A stretch of DNA of 64,000 nucleotides from Myxococcales bacterium (GTDB taxonomy: Bacteria > Myxococcota_A > SURF-8): positions 1 through 64,000 of the forward strand of contig QZKR01000010.1 in NCBI GenBank assembly GCA_003598065.1, written 5' to 3'. A model generated the notes under the pieces. The model ran no database searches, was not told the DNA's origin, and saw only the letters and a list, made by a program, of their open reading frames with translations. Position 1 is the first letter of the stretch, and each line of letters starts with the position of its first letter. The translations under genes and the position numbers were made by a program. This document shows positions 42,461 to 52,751 of the stretch, in pieces.

Positions 42461-43804
42461 ATGCGCGTTCATCCGACCGCGAAAAGGCTTGTTCAATCGC
42501 TCGCGATTCTCGCCGTCCTGGGCGTCGGCGCGGCCGCTTTCGCCGCCGGCGCGGAGGGGATCATCGTCTGGAAACTCGACGCCAAGCGCGGCGTGACCAA
42601 GGACGACGTCGATTCCATTTCCGGGCTGTTGTCGTCGGAGGTGGAGCACGTCTCCGGCGTCCGCGTCATCACGGAAGCCGACATCGCCACGATTCTCAAG
42701 GGCGAGGAAAAGAAGCAGCGCTGCGGCGTGGACGACACGTCCTGTCTCGCCGAGATCGGCAACGCCCTGGGCGTTCCCGAGGCGGTCAGCGGCGATTTGG
42801 GCAAAGTGGGCAATGTCTGGATCCTGAATCTGCGGCGCATCGCCGTGCGCGAGGTGCGCGTCCTCAAGCGCGCCAGCCGCAAGGTGTCGGGGCCGATCGA
42901 CGATCTGATCGACGCCCTGCCCGGGGCGGTGGAAGAGCTTTTCGGCGACGGCGCGCCTCCGCCGGTTTATGTCGGACCGCTCGTCGAAGCATCCGAAGCG
43001 GAAAAAGCGCCGGAGAAGCCTGCGGAAGCGCCGCCTCCCGATCCGACCCGTTTTTCGCTGGCCAACTATCCCGAGCCGTTCTCCGGTCCGCGGCTGTTCG
43101 CCTACCATTCCGTGGCGCTGTTCTTCGAATTCCAGAAACAGGAATGGTCAGACGGCGACAACGTTTACGCCATGGCCCTCACGCCTGGTTTTTCTGTAGC
43201 GGTTGTGAAGGACATGGCGTCGATTTACGTTTTGGCGGAATTCGATTTTTATGCGGGGGCGACCAAGAAAACGGTGCGGGACGATGACGGAAACACGAGA
43301 GATGTGGAACTTAAGCCTTTTCTTCTCTCGGGCGTCGGCGCGGGTTTCAACGTCAATGTCATCAATAAGCGGCCTTTTGTCCTCACCGCCGATTTCAGTT
43401 TCAGCCTCCTCAATGCCGATCCGGAGGCGATGGCCGGCGTGGACGGCCTGGTGCTTTCTCCAAAGGTGGTGGCGGGCTTCGGCTTTTTCGAACGCTTATA
43501 TTTTTCTCCTTATTTGGCTCTCCCCATCGGCATCGCCATCGATGGCCAGTTCGATCATTCCTTCGCCATCGAATGGGGCGTGCCGATCGGCGTCCGCCTC
43601 GTCGATCGACTCCATCTGCTCGCCGAGACGGTCGGCCAGTTCGTTCTCGCCCCAGACCAGGGAACGGTGGTGGAGTTCGTCCCGGCGGTGGGCTATCTTT
43701 CCGAAAGCTTCCAGGTCAAGCTCGGCGTCCCCTTGCACCTGCATCCGGACGCGCCAAATGTAGATTTATGGCGACTCTCACTTTATCTGGCTGCTTCGTT
43801 CTAA
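42461..43804 (+). CDS. Exported protein with N-terminal TolB/FlgO-like domain and C-terminal beta-barrel
   Basis: A 447-residue protein. The signal peptide ends near AAFAA. Residues 30-145 contain VSGVRVITEADIATILKGEEKKQRCGVDDTSCLAEIGNALGVPEAVSGDLGKVG, a pattern shared with exported FlgO/TolB-N-like domains in which a cysteine pair precedes a regular alpha/beta repeat. After a Pro/Glu-rich linker, residues 210-447 alternate hydrophobic strands with short turns and end in LSLYLAASF, consistent with an outer-membrane barrel. GGGGGAGA lies seven bases upstream of the ATG. I do not recognise a named function. Confidence 0.75.
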   Translation: MRVHPTAKRLVQSLAILAVLGVGAAAFAAGAEGIIVWKLDAKRGVTKDDVDSISGLLSSEVEHVSGVRVITEADIATILKGEEKKQRCGVDDTSCLAEIGNALGVPEAVSGDLGKVGNVWILNLRRIAVREVRVLKRASRKVSGPIDDLIDALPGAVEELFGDGAPPPVYVGPLVEASEAEKAPEKPAEAPPPDPTRFSLANYPEPFSGPRLFAYHSVALFFEFQKQEWSDGDNVYAMALTPGFSVAVVKDMASIYVLAEFDFYAGATKKTVRDDDGNTRDVELKPFLLSGVGAGFNVNVINKRPFVLTADFSFSLLNADPEAMAGVDGLVLSPKVVAGFGFFERLYFSPYLALPIGIAIDGQFDHSFAIEWGVPIGVRLVDRLHLLAETVGQFVLAPDQGTVVEFVPAVGYLSESFQVKLGVPLHLHPDAPNVDLWRLSLYLAASF

Positions 43805-43813
43805 TCCCTAAAA

Positions 43814-43850
43814 TAAGCCTATAGCCTTATGAAGTAGGCCTATAGACCTG
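43814..43850. promoter_or_regulatory. Pair of palindromic operator-like sites
   Basis: AAGCCTATAGCCTT (43815-43828) and AGGCCTATAGACCT (43836-43849) share GCCTATAG, are near-perfect palindromes around CTATAG, and are 21 bp apart (two helical turns). They lie about 30 bp upstream of the -35 box of the regulator gene. Confidence 0.5.
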
Positions 43851-43876
43851 CCCTCCCTTAGTTTGCCCAAACTATC

Positions 43877-43905
43877 TTGACGGAACCTGTCTAATCTGTT
43901 AACAA
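43877..43905 (+). promoter_or_regulatory. Sigma-70-type promoter of the sigma-54 activator gene
   Basis: TTGACG at 43877, a 17-base spacer, then TAACAA at 43900. The first hexamer has one mismatch to consensus and the spacer is ideal. Transcription would start about 30 bp upstream of the first usable ATG. Confidence 0.55.
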
Positions 43906-43948
43906 TCTTTACAGGGCAATGTAAACTTTTCGGATGGGAAACCGCGCC

Positions 43949-45262
43949 ATGTCGTCTACTTCTGCCTGGGAGATCAAACTCGGCGATTCGAGTCCGCTCT
44001 ACCATCAGATGCGTTCGCCCCTGCGATTGCACCTGTTGTCCACCTTCGCCGCCGACCCGGCGCGCGCCTTCGACGCGGCGGAATTGTCGAAGAAGGCCGG
44101 CATCCTGGTGCGCGATATCATGGCCTGTCTGGCCCCGATGGTCTCCGAGGACATCATCGAGGAAGTGCCGATTCGCAGCGGGCGCGGTTATCGGCTCAGG
44201 AACGCCGGCGATGGCGGCCTGTTGCCCGCCGTGCAGCGGATCCTCAAGGACAACAGCCAGACGGTCGAGCGTTACACCATTGTGCGCGAGAAGTATTTCG
44301 CCGGCATGATCGGCGTGGATGCGAAGATGAAACTCGTCTTCGAGATGATCCACACCATCGCCCGTTCGGACGCGACGGTGATGATCGTCGGCGAGACGGG
44401 CACGGGCAAGGAACTGGTCGCCTCGGCGATCCACGAACTGTCGCCGCGCGCGACAAAGGCGTTTTTCGCCGTCAACTGCGGCACGGTGCCGGAGACGCTC
44501 TTCGAGTCGGAAATGTTCGGTCACGAGAAGGGCGCGTTCACCGGAGCCGTGTCCCGCAAGCTCGGGCGCTTCGAGCTGGCCAACGAAGGCACGCTGTTTC
44601 TGGACGAAGTCGGCGAGCTGTCGCTGGGCAATCAGGTGAAGCTCTTGCGCGTGCTGCAGGAGCACAACTTCGAGCGCTTGGGCGGCGCGCAATCGATCAA
44701 GGTGGACGTGCGGCTGATCGCCGCCACCAACCGCCCGCTGGACGAAATGATCCGCACCGGCCAGTTTCGCGAAGATCTTTACTACCGCATCAACGTCTTC
44801 CCCATCCACCTGCCGTCGTTGCGCGAGCGCAAGGACGACATCCCGATCCTCGCCACGGACTTTCTGCAAAAACACTGTCACGACAACCAGGGCGATCCCT
44901 GGGCCAAAACCTTCACGGAAAGCGCGCTCGTGCGTTTGCAGGGCCACCGCTGGCCGGGCAACGTGCGCGAATTGGAGAACGCCGTCACGCGTCTGGCCTT
45001 CACCGTGACCGGCGAGAAAATCGGCGTCGCCGACGTGGAGCGGCTGCTTAACGCGAACGAATCCGAAGACGCCCATGCCGACGAGAAAGCGCTCAAACTG
45101 GAAGAAGTGGAACGACAGCATATCCAGGCGGTGCTGCGTCACTCCCGCTGGAACATCAAGCGCGCCGCGGAACTGCTGGGCATCTCGCGCGTCACGTTGT
45201 ATAAAAAAATACGCGCCTATGAACTCCAGCGCCCCGAGGACGTCGCGACGGAAGAGGGGTAG
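43949..45262 (+). CDS. Sigma-54-dependent transcriptional activator (bEBP)
   Basis: About 437 residues. The N-terminal 100 residues lack the receiver Asp and look like a winged-helix-type domain (SPLRLHLLSTFAADPARAFDAAELSKKAGI...RGYRLRNAG). The AAA+ core has Walker A GETGTGKE, the sigma-54 contact loop GAFTGA, Walker B LFLDEVGEL and the arginine-rich LPSLRERKDDIPIL. The C-terminal helix-turn-helix is NIKRAAELLGISRVTLYKKIRAY. It is therefore an orphan activator with an unusual input domain. A sigma-54-type promoter sits 250 bp downstream, before the mosaic lipoprotein. A start at 43934 adds five residues. Confidence 0.93.
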   Translation: MSSTSAWEIKLGDSSPLYHQMRSPLRLHLLSTFAADPARAFDAAELSKKAGILVRDIMACLAPMVSEDIIEEVPIRSGRGYRLRNAGDGGLLPAVQRILKDNSQTVERYTIVREKYFAGMIGVDAKMKLVFEMIHTIARSDATVMIVGETGTGKELVASAIHELSPRATKAFFAVNCGTVPETLFESEMFGHEKGAFTGAVSRKLGRFELANEGTLFLDEVGELSLGNQVKLLRVLQEHNFERLGGAQSIKVDVRLIAATNRPLDEMIRTGQFREDLYYRINVFPIHLPSLRERKDDIPILATDFLQKHCHDNQGDPWAKTFTESALVRLQGHRWPGNVRELENAVTRLAFTVTGEKIGVADVERLLNANESEDAHADEKALKLEEVERQHIQAVLRHSRWNIKRAAELLGISRVTLYKKIRAYELQRPEDVATEEG

Positions 45263-45505
45263 GAGTTTTTGTCTTTGGTAAACGTCGTCCGGCGGGCCCG
45301 AAAAAAGAGGGTAGGCGGGTGTGTTTTTTTAGTGCTCTGAAAGTTTAGAATTGGCGATAGTGTCGAAAAGAGAATTTTCATAAAATGAACACAGTTAATA
45401 AATAATGTAAAATTACTAAACACTGGTTAGAAGTCGGCTTCTGCCAGCATCTTTGCAAGTGGCTGAAATTACTGTTTACATGCAAGTATAAAGCTTGATT
45501 CAAGA

Positions 45506-45521
45506 TGGCATTGGATTTGCT
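45506..45521 (+). promoter_or_regulatory. Sigma-54 (-24/-12) promoter of the mosaic lipoprotein gene
   Basis: TGGCATTGGATTTGCT fits TGGCAC-N5-TTGCW with the invariant GG (45507) and GC (45519) exactly ten bases apart. Transcription would start near 45532, about 60 bases before the ATG. Upstream, AGAAG-TCGG-CTTCT near 45431 is a possible activator site. A weaker look-alike (TGCCAGCATCTTTGCA) lies near 45440. The rest of 45263-45560 holds no gene. Confidence 0.72.
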
Positions 45522-45593
45522 TCCTCATAGAAGCGGCAAAAGGGCGGCAAATGTCGTCCGATGACAGGCGAAATAAAAGGAAGGAGTCCGGTC

Positions 45594-48500
45594 ATGACTA
45601 CCAACACGTTGCCCCGAAGCTGGATCTGGCTGGCGTCGGTCTTTGTCGCCGCCATGCTTCTGGTCGGCCTCCCGGGTTGTGGAGGGGGGAGCGAAGCGGA
45701 AGGGCCCATGCGGCTGGACGTAGATAGTCTCTTGGACATCCCTGAAATCACGGAGAATTCTCCCCGACTGCGCGTCCTGCTGATGGACAAGCCGATCGAT
45801 GGGATCGAGAGCGTCTGGCTGACCATCAGCGCGGTCTCGGTTCACTCCGTGACCGGCGAGTGGATCGATATCTCGGTTGACAACCAGACGATCGACCTGC
45901 TCAACCTGCGCTATGGCGTGACCCATACGCTCGGCATCGGCACCATCCCCGCCGGCTCCTACGATCAACTTCGCCTGATCGTGACCGACTCTTCCGTGGT
46001 GGTCGATGGCCAGACCCACGATTTGTTCATTCCTTCCGGGGCCACTTCCGGCGTGAAGCTGCATTTCGAATTCACGGTTTCCGACGACCAGCTCTCGACG
46101 ATGCTGATCGACTGGGACGCTTCGGAGTCGATTCACTACAGCCCCGGCGCGGGCTACATCATGACTCCCGCGATCCACGTTTACACTTACCGTTCGGAGC
46201 CGGCCGATGACGCGGCTCCCGGCGCTCCGACGGTGGACTCGCCGACCCATCCCAACCAGAACATCTGGTCCGCGGTCGATACGGCCACCTTCCATTGGAC
46301 CGCCACCGACGACATCGGCATCGACGGTTTCTCTTTCAGTTTCGATCAGGTTCCCGACAGCGTTCCCGATGCGGTGAAGGACAAAACCATCGAAGACATG
46401 CAGCCCGCCCAGTGCGAGCCGTCGATGTATCCGCTCGATCCGGTATGCACGAGCTTCGAACCCTCGGTCGCGTTGCAGGGTTCGCTCGTGACCATTTACG
46501 GCGCCAACTTCGGCCGCTGGTCGTCGGTCATTTCGGTGTTGATTGGCGACCAGGCGGCGCAAATTGTCTCGGTCGAACCGACCAAGGTCGTCGCCCGCGT
46601 GCCCGATGGGATCGGCTCCAAAGCCGTTCAGGTCGTCACTCCCAAGGGCGCCGTCACCTGCGGGCAAAATCTGGAAGTCGTCACCGACTCTTCCTTCTGT
46701 CCGGACGGCGAGTATGAGGTTGGCAAGGGTTTGTTGGGGCAGGTTTTCCCGGTGTGCCCGACCAACCACGATTGGTCTTGCCGGCTGCCCGACTTCAGCA
46801 CCATGGGCGACCCGCAAAGCACGATCGTCGCCTGCAAGCTGGACGTTCCCAACCACTACTTCAGCGAGGGTTTCCCCGGCGTCGATTCGACGCTCGTCGA
46901 GTGGTTCGGCATCCACTTCGAGGCCACGCTGATCGCCCCCGTCAGCGGCGCCTACTACTTTAAAGTTACCTCCGACGATGGTTCCAACCTTTATGTGGAT
47001 GGCACAAAGGTCGTGGATAACGACGGCGTCCACGCCGTTTCCAGCGTGACCGGCAGTATCTACCTCACCGCCGGCAACCATGACTTTGTCGTCGATTACT
47101 TCCAGGGCCCCCGTTGGTACATCGCCTTGCAACTCTACTGGAAGAAGCCGGGCGACAGCGCCTACTCGCTGATTCCCAAGGACAATTTCCTTCTGCCCGA
47201 ACGGCAGGTGACGGAAACGGCCGTGGAGCCGCAGTGCGCCTGCGACGGCCACGGCCCCGGCGCGTTCCCTTACAGGGCCTACTACGTCAAAGACGGCGAC
47301 GGCATGATGTACCGCCTCGACATGTACGACCAGTCGCCGGCCCCGGTGGCGATCGGCGTGCTTAAAGGCCCCGGCGACCGCGTACTGACCGATTTCGAAT
47401 CGCTGGCCATCGTCGATGGGGTGTTCTACGGCGTCAACAACGACGGGCACAGCGAGATCGCCAACCGGCTCTATAAAATCAAAGTGGATCAGGCGGCGGG
47501 CGGGATCGTGCCGACCGAAGTCGTCGGACAGCTTTTGGAAGGCACGACCGTCATTCAGGATGTGGACTGCCTCGCCGCCGCGCCCGACGGCACGCTTTAC
47601 GGCATCTCGACTCACTCGAACGCTCTTTACACGATCGATAAAGAGACCGCCGCGCTCACCGAGGTAATGAGTGTCACCGGAGAGATCGAGGGCTGCGCTT
47701 TCGGTCTCACGGGCTACCTGTACGGACTGGACAACAGCGGCAATTCGTCCGACCTGGTGGCGATCGATCTGCAGGCGGAAACGATTGAAAAGGTCGCCGA
47801 CCTGCCCTACGACACCGACGTCGAGGCGTTGGGCTGGCATCCGGACGGCTTCCTCTATATCGGCATCGACAACAGCAGCAACAGCTACCCGGCCGTCGCC
47901 AAGATCCGCCCGACCGACGGCGTGATCGTCGAGGTTCTCAATCCCACCATTAAGATCGCCGCCATCGAGGGTCTGGATTTCAATTACGTGGCGGAGGAGC
48001 AGGCCTGCACCTGCGTCGTCGATGTGGACGAGCGCTACTCGCTGGCCGCCTCCGGCTCTTTCACCATCACCGACGCCAACAGCGACGGCTTCTCTGAAAC
48101 GCTCTCCTTCGACGCCGCCCAGGCGCTTCTGGCGGTGGTTCCGAGCGGCGATCCCCTGGCCGCCTATGTCGGTACGGATGCGACCTGCATGCTGCCCAAG
48201 GCCCGCGCCGTGCTCTCCGGCATCGAGTTGAACAAGAACGACGTCGTCGGCGGCCGCCTCGGCTTCAACACGACGACGCTGCCCGACGGTTTCGGTCTGG
48301 AAATCCTGAACGGCGAGTGCGAATACGATCAACTCTTCGAAGCCGACATGGAAGTGGACGGCGAATATCTTTTCACCGAAGAGAAAACCGGCTCGCTGCG
48401 CGTGCGGCTGAGCCACCCCACCCTGAGCAACACCATTCTTTCTACGTTCGTCGAGTCGATCGCCGCGGCCGACGAGCCGAGCCTGATCGAGATCGGCCTG

Positions 48501-51296
48501 TCCATCGCCAGCGGTTCGATCAAGACCAAGGTTCTGACCGGTCTGGCCGTTTCCGGCGCGTCGGCCCTGGTGCTCAGCCCCGGCTTGAATCTCGTGGGCG
48601 AGAGCGGTTCCGGTCTGCCTCCCTGCCCCGATCCGTCGATTCACACTCCGACCAAGGAAGGTACGATCACCTACCACAACGTGAACGACGGCGTGTGGTA
48701 CTTCCACGTCCGCGCCGTGGACGACGCGGGCAACTGGGGTCCGGTGTCTCACTATCGCGTGAAGATCGACGCCACGCCGCCCGATCCTCCGGCGATCAGT
48801 TCGCCGACCCACGTCTCGCAGGAGATAACCTACGACAACCCGGACGCCGTGCTGCAGTGGCTGGAGAACGATCTGTCCGGCATCGTCGGCTACAGCATCG
48901 CCTTCGATGACGAGCCGATCACGGAACCCGACGAAACGATCGACACCGACGAGGCGACGCGCAGCTACAACGACCTCGCTTCGCAGACCCACTGGATGCA
49001 CGTGCGCGGCCGCAACGGCAGCGGCCTGTGGAGCCGGACGGGTCACTTCCGGCTGAACGTGGACGAGAACAAGCAGGAACTGCCGCCTCCGCCGCCGGGA
49101 TTCATGGGCAAGGATCACGTCGTTTATCAGATGGGCAGCCCGTCCGGCCACACCGACCGGTTCTCCGACGAAAAGCAGCACTGGGTGGAGCTTAACGCCT
49201 TCCTGATCCAGCAGAAGGAAATCACCAACCAGCAGTACAAAGCCTGCGTCGATAAATACAGCGATACGGTGCAAACCTGCGGCGCCGACGGCGAATGTCC
49301 CGAAAACCACTACTGCAACAGCGAGGGCCGTTGCGCCACCGGCTGCGAGTTCGCGCCCAAAACGGGAGCCAACTATTACAAACCGAGCTTCAAGGATCAC
49401 CCGGTGACCATGGTCGATTGGCGCGACGCGCAGAAGTACTGCGTCGCCAACGGCATGCGTCTGCCGACCGAGGCGGAATGGGAGTACGCGGCGCGCGGCG
49501 ACGACGCCGACCGTTACCCGTGGGGCGATCAGTACAGCGCGACGCGCGCCAACGGCGTGGACATGCGGCTCTCGACCACCACGCCGGTCGGCTCCTTCGA
49601 CGGCAACACCCAGGGTTATGAGGACGGCTCCGCCTGCGATCAGTTCACCTGCATCCACGACATGGCGGGCAACGTCGAGGAGTGGATGAACGACTACTAT
49701 CACACCTACCCCGACGCGGAGAGCGCGGACGACGCCGTTCAGTTCCCCGACATCGATGAAACGGCGGAGTGCAACGCCACCTGTCAGGGCGACGCGACCT
49801 GCCTCACTTACTGCGGCATGAAAACGACGCGCGGCGGCTCCTTCCTCTCCGAGGACGGCGAACTGCGCGTCTATTTCCGCAACAAGCTGCCGCCGGCGAT
49901 GAAGGCCGACAACGTGGGTTTCCGCTGCGCGTTGGATTGGAACTGGGAGGACCAGGCCGGCCTGGTCGAAATCTGCGACGGCGTGGACAACAACGACAAC
50001 GGCCAGATCGACGAGCAGTATGCGAACCACGACCTCGACCTGCTCGCCGACTGCGTTGACACCGACGACGACAACGACGGCGTTCTGGACGACGCCGACA
50101 ACTGCCCCGAACTGGCCAACGCCGATCAGTACGACCCGGACATGGATGGTTACGGCGAAGTGTGCGACCCGAACGGCGAGGATCTCCCCGCCCTCTACGA
50201 CGGCCTTGTGCGGCCCTGGGACCTCGTGATCGACGAAGACGGCTCGGTCTACGTGGCCGGTTCGATGGACGGCTTCGATCTCTCCTCCTCGGACAACAAC
50301 GAAAAAGGCGTGGTCGTTTCCATCAGCTCCATGGGATACCGCACCGGCCAGGTGACGCTCGCGGAGGCGACCTACGCCAACACGGCGTGGGAGGATTTCC
50401 GGCCGAACAAGATCTCCCTCTCGCCGACCGGTTACCTCTACGTCACCGACTCCAAGGGCTCCTACGACGACGGCATCTGGAAGATCGCGCGCCGCGAGAA
50501 CGACAATCAGCTCGGCCAGTCCGTCGCTCCGGACGGCCGCGACGGCGAGACGGGCGGCACGCAACGGTTCTGGTGCGGCGACGACGACCATCGCGGCATT
50601 GACAACACCTCGGGAAGCGTCGTCGATCCGGACGGCGAATGGCTCTACGTCACGCGCGGCGCGGCGAAGGAAGTGCGGAGGTTCCGGCTGTTGGAGAACG
50701 GCGACGTCTCCAGCGAGCAGGGTCCGCTCGGCGAAGAGGTGGCCGTGCTCAGCTCCGCCGTCTCGGCTCCGGCGGTCAGTCCGGAAGGCGACCTCTTCTA
50801 TCTGCGCGAAGGCAAGCTGATGCGCCAGACGCGGTGGGCCGACGGCCTGCGGGAGCCCGAAGCGCTCTCCGACGCCCTGGCCTTCGTCAACGGCGTCGCT
50901 CTGGAATTCGACGCCCTGGGCAACCTTTACGTCCTCTCCGATCGCGGCACGAGCAACGTCTGGCCGTTCGTCGGTTCGGCCGAGGATCAAGTCGTGCCGG
51001 CGGACAGCGGCTACATCTCGAAAGTCCCGAAGGCCGTGCTCGACACGCTGAACGTCTCCAACATCGTCACTCACGGCGACGAAAGCCGGCAGATGATCGT
51101 TTACGGCGGCCCGGCGTCGCACGAGATCCGCTTCTCGAACAAGCGGCTGGCCTCGCCGATGGGCTTCGACATCGACCGTCAGACGGGCGAGATTCTCGTG
51201 GCCAACACGGACCGGGACGAGGTGGTGATTCTCAACTTCTCGCGGGGCCAGGCCGAAGCGATCGAGATGGCCGGCTCCTACCAGGGCCTCGAGTAG
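45594..51296 (+). CDS. Mosaic lipoprotein with DUF4382, IPT/TIG, PA14, FGE-sulfatase and thrombospondin-3 domains
   Basis: A 1900-residue surface lipoprotein; the ATG at 45594 has GGAAGGAG seven bases upstream and the lipobox is LPGC. Domains in order: DUF4382-like (about 45-195), an Ig-like and IPT/TIG region (205-370), PA14-like (400-540, [17 protein letters not shown]), a beta-propeller-like region (560-820), Ig-like repeats (1010-1150), a formylglycine-generating-enzyme fold (1170-1450, [42 protein letters not shown]), a MopE-like [14 protein letters not shown], calcium-binding type-3 repeats ([17 protein letters not shown]) and a C-terminal NHL-like propeller. I cannot confirm the FGE catalytic cysteines, so this part may be structural. 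Regulation is probably by the adjacent sigma-54 activator. Confidence 0.88.
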   Translation: MTTNTLPRSWIWLASVFVAAMLLVGLPGCGGGSEAEGPMRLDVDSLLDIPEITENSPRLRVLLMDKPIDGIESVWLTISAVSVHSVTGEWIDISVDNQTIDLLNLRYGVTHTLGIGTIPAGSYDQLRLIVTDSSVVVDGQTHDLFIPSGATSGVKLHFEFTVSDDQLSTMLIDWDASESIHYSPGAGYIMTPAIHVYTYRSEPADDAAPGAPTVDSPTHPNQNIWSAVDTATFHWTATDDIGIDGFSFSFDQVPDSVPDAVKDKTIEDMQPAQCEPSMYPLDPVCTSFEPSVALQGSLVTIYGANFGRWSSVISVLIGDQAAQIVSVEPTKVVARVPDGIGSKAVQVVTPKGAVTCGQNLEVVTDSSFCPDGEYEVGKGLLGQVFPVCPTNHDWSCRLPDFSTMGDPQSTIVACKLDVPNHYFSEGFPGVDSTLVEWFGIHFEATLIAPVSGAYYFKVTSDDGSNLYVDGTKVVDNDGVHAVSSVTGSIYLTAGNHDFVVDYFQGPRWYIALQLYWKKPGDSAYSLIPKDNFLLPERQVTETAVEPQCACDGHGPGAFPYRAYYVKDGDGMMYRLDMYDQSPAPVAIGVLKGPGDRVLTDFESLAIVDGVFYGVNNDGHSEIANRLYKIKVDQAAGGIVPTEVVGQLLEGTTVIQDVDCLAAAPDGTLYGISTHSNALYTIDKETAALTEVMSVTGEIEGCAFGLTGYLYGLDNSGNSSDLVAIDLQAETIEKVADLPYDTDVEALGWHPDGFLYIGIDNSSNSYPAVAKIRPTDGVIVEVLNPTIKIAAIEGLDFNYVAEEQACTCVVDVDERYSLAASGSFTITDANSDGFSETLSFDAAQALLAVVPSGDPLAAYVGTDATCMLPKARAVLSGIELNKNDVVGGRLGFNTTTLPDGFGLEILNGECEYDQLFEADMEVDGEYLFTEEKTGSLRVRLSHPTLSNTILSTFVESIAAADEPSLIEIGLSIASGSIKTKVLTGLAVSGASALVLSPGLNLVGESGSGLPPCPDPSIHTPTKEGTITYHNVNDGVWYFHVRAVDDAGNWGPVSHYRVKIDATPPDPPAISSPTHVSQEITYDNPDAVLQWLENDLSGIVGYSIAFDDEPITEPDETIDTDEATRSYNDLASQTHWMHVRGRNGSGLWSRTGHFRLNVDENKQELPPPPPGFMGKDHVVYQMGSPSGHTDRFSDEKQHWVELNAFLIQQKEITNQQYKACVDKYSDTVQTCGADGECPENHYCNSEGRCATGCEFAPKTGANYYKPSFKDHPVTMVDWRDAQKYCVANGMRLPTEAEWEYAARGDDADRYPWGDQYSATRANGVDMRLSTTTPVGSFDGNTQGYEDGSACDQFTCIHDMAGNVEEWMNDYYHTYPDAESADDAVQFPDIDETAECNATCQGDATCLTYCGMKTTRGGSFLSEDGELRVYFRNKLPPAMKADNVGFRCALDWNWEDQAGLVEICDGVDNNDNGQIDEQYANHDLDLLADCVDTDDDNDGVLDDADNCPELANADQYDPDMDGYGEVCDPNGEDLPALYDGLVRPWDLVIDEDGSVYVAGSMDGFDLSSSDNNEKGVVVSISSMGYRTGQVTLAEATYANTAWEDFRPNKISLSPTGYLYVTDSKGSYDDGIWKIARRENDNQLGQSVAPDGRDGETGGTQRFWCGDDDHRGIDNTSGSVVDPDGEWLYVTRGAAKEVRRFRLLENGDVSSEQGPLGEEVAVLSSAVSAPAVSPEGDLFYLREGKLMRQTRWADGLREPEALSDALAFVNGVALEFDALGNLYVLSDRGTSNVWPFVGSAEDQVVPADSGYISKVPKAVLDTLNVSNIVTHGDESRQMIVYGGPASHEIRFSNKRLASPMGFDIDRQTGEILVANTDRDEVVILNFSRGQAEAIEMAGSYQGLE

Positions 51297-51315
51297 GCTC
51301 TTTGACTCGGCGAGG

Positions 51316-51340
51316 ACCCGGCTTTGCCCGGCCGGGTTTT
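51316..51340 (+). terminator. Rho-independent terminator of the mosaic lipoprotein gene
   Basis: ACCCGGC and GCCGGGT form a 7-bp stem with an eight-base loop, followed by TTT, 20 bp after the stop codon. Confidence 0.75.
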
Positions 51341-51379
51341 CGTCCGGCGTCGTAAGACGTCGGGTTTCCCCCATCCCCA

Positions 51380-51417
51380 GTGGCCGGAGTTTGCGCGGAC
51401 TCCGGCCACGCCCTTTT
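51380..51417. terminator. Strong hairpin between convergent genes
   Basis: GTGGCCGGAGT and ACTCCGGCCAC form an 11-bp stem (51380-51409) with an eight-base loop. On the plus strand TTTT follows within six bases. On the minus strand there is no T run directly after it, so it serves mainly as a plus-strand back-up or a barrier between the converging genes. Confidence 0.55.
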
Positions 51418-51437
51418 ATGGGCGTTCCTAAGCCGGG

Positions 51438-52448
51438 TTAGTCGCCTTCGGCAAGACACTCCGCGATCTGGACGGCGTTGGTCGCCGCGCCCTTGCGCAG
51501 GTTGTCGGAGACGCACCAGAAGTTGAGCGCCTTGGGGTTGGCCAGATCGGCGCGCAGCCGGCCGACGTAAGTCGCGTCGGCGCCCGCCGCGTGGATCGCC
51601 AGCGGATAGAGCTTCTGCGCGGGATCGTCGATCACCTTGACGCCCGGGGCCTTGGCCCAGAGCGTGCGCGCCTCCTCCACGGAAAGGGCGCGCTCGAACT
51701 CGGCGTAGATCGCTTCGCTGTGGCCGTAGCGCACGGGCACGCGCACGCAGGTGGCGGTGACGCCGATCTCCGGGGCTTCCATGATCTTGTGCGTCTCCCA
51801 GACCATCTTCATCTCTTCCTTGGTGAAGCCGTTGTCCAGGAAGACGTCGATCTGCGGGATGACGTTGAAGGCGATCGGATGGGCGAAGATCTCGTTGGCG
51901 AACGGTTTGCCGTCGAGCGCGGCCCGCGTGCTGTCCAGCATCTCACGGATGGCGCGGTTGCCCGCGCCGCTCACCGACTGGTAGGTGGAAACGATGATGC
52001 GCGTCAGGCGCGCCGCGTCGTGAAGCGGCTTTAAGGCCACGAGCATCTGGATCGTCGAGCAGTTGGGATTGGCGATCAGCCCCTGGTGTTTCTTGATCGC
52101 GTGGCGGTTGACCTCCGGCACGACGAGCGGGATGTCCGGCTCGTAGCGGAAGGCGGCGGTGTTGTCGATGACGATCGCCCCCTCGCGCACGGCCTGCGGC
52201 GCGACTTCCTTGGACACCGCGCCGCCGGCGGAGAAGAGGGCGTAATCGACGCCCTTGAAGCAGCCGGGCGAAATGGGCCGCACGGGGATTTCGTTCCCCT
52301 TGAAGCGCACGGTCTTGCCCTGCGATCGTTCGGAGGCGAAGGGGCGCAGCTCGCCCACGGGGAAATTGCGCTCTTCGAGCACGGCCAGCATCGTCTGGCC
52401 CACGGCGCCGGTCGCGCCGACGACGGCGACGGTCTTCAGCTTCGGCAT
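51438..52448 (-). CDS. asd: Aspartate-semialdehyde dehydrogenase
   Basis: A 336-residue NADPH-dependent enzyme that reduces aspartyl phosphate to the semialdehyde for lysine, threonine and methionine synthesis. It has [56 protein letters not shown], the catalytic cysteine in [10 protein letters not shown], and [10 protein letters not shown]. The ATG at 52448 has AAAGGA nine bases upstream and starts directly before the Rossmann fold; an ATG at 52466 is less likely. Confidence 0.96.
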   Translation of the reverse strand: MPKLKTVAVVGATGAVGQTMLAVLEERNFPVGELRPFASERSQGKTVRFKGNEIPVRPISPGCFKGVDYALFSAGGAVSKEVAPQAVREGAIVIDNTAAFRYEPDIPLVVPEVNRHAIKKHQGLIANPNCSTIQMLVALKPLHDAARLTRIIVSTYQSVSGAGNRAIREMLDSTRAALDGKPFANEIFAHPIAFNVIPQIDVFLDNGFTKEEMKMVWETHKIMEAPEIGVTATCVRVPVRYGHSEAIYAEFERALSVEEARTLWAKAPGVKVIDDPAQKLYPLAIHAAGADATYVGRLRADLANPKALNFWCVSDNLRKGAATNAVQIAECLAEGD

Positions 52449-52751
52449 GCGTCGATCCTTTCCCATAAAATATCTGCGTCCAAGTTGTGTTAGCGGTCCC
52501 CGTGAAAGTCAGGCTTGGATCTATGTAACAGAAATCCGATAGGCCTTCAAGGGTCCGCAAAGGGCAGGGGATGATTCTTTTTTCTTATGCTGCGGCGGAT
52601 GGGGCGGCCATTGTTTTCCCCAGGAGACTTCATTCAGAGGCAATTTCTAACGAAAAATAAACATCCGCTCGGGCCGGGAGGATGTATCATGCGCCGGTTT
52701 TGGGTGAAGGCCTTTAGAAACAACGGTGCGCTAGGCGTCGGGGAGGAAATC

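Noticed and set aside
45440-45456. Second sigma-54 promoter (TGCCAGCATCTTTGCA)
   Set aside because: It lacks the second G of the invariant GG at -24, while the site at 45506 has both invariant pairs at the right spacing.
45525-51374. A 1949-codon open frame on the minus strand, fully antisense to the mosaic lipoprotein gene
   Set aside because: It mirrors codon bias of the GC-rich plus-strand gene, contains repetitive Val/Ala/Asp-rich sequence with no domain, and lacks a ribosome-binding site and signal peptide. The plus-strand frame has a lipobox, good start and clear domains.
52689-52751. Alternative start for the phosphoesterase at 52689
   Set aside because: It has a good ribosome-binding site but would put 21 residues before a clean lipoprotein signal peptide. 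The ATG at 52752 also has a strong GGGAGGAAA.
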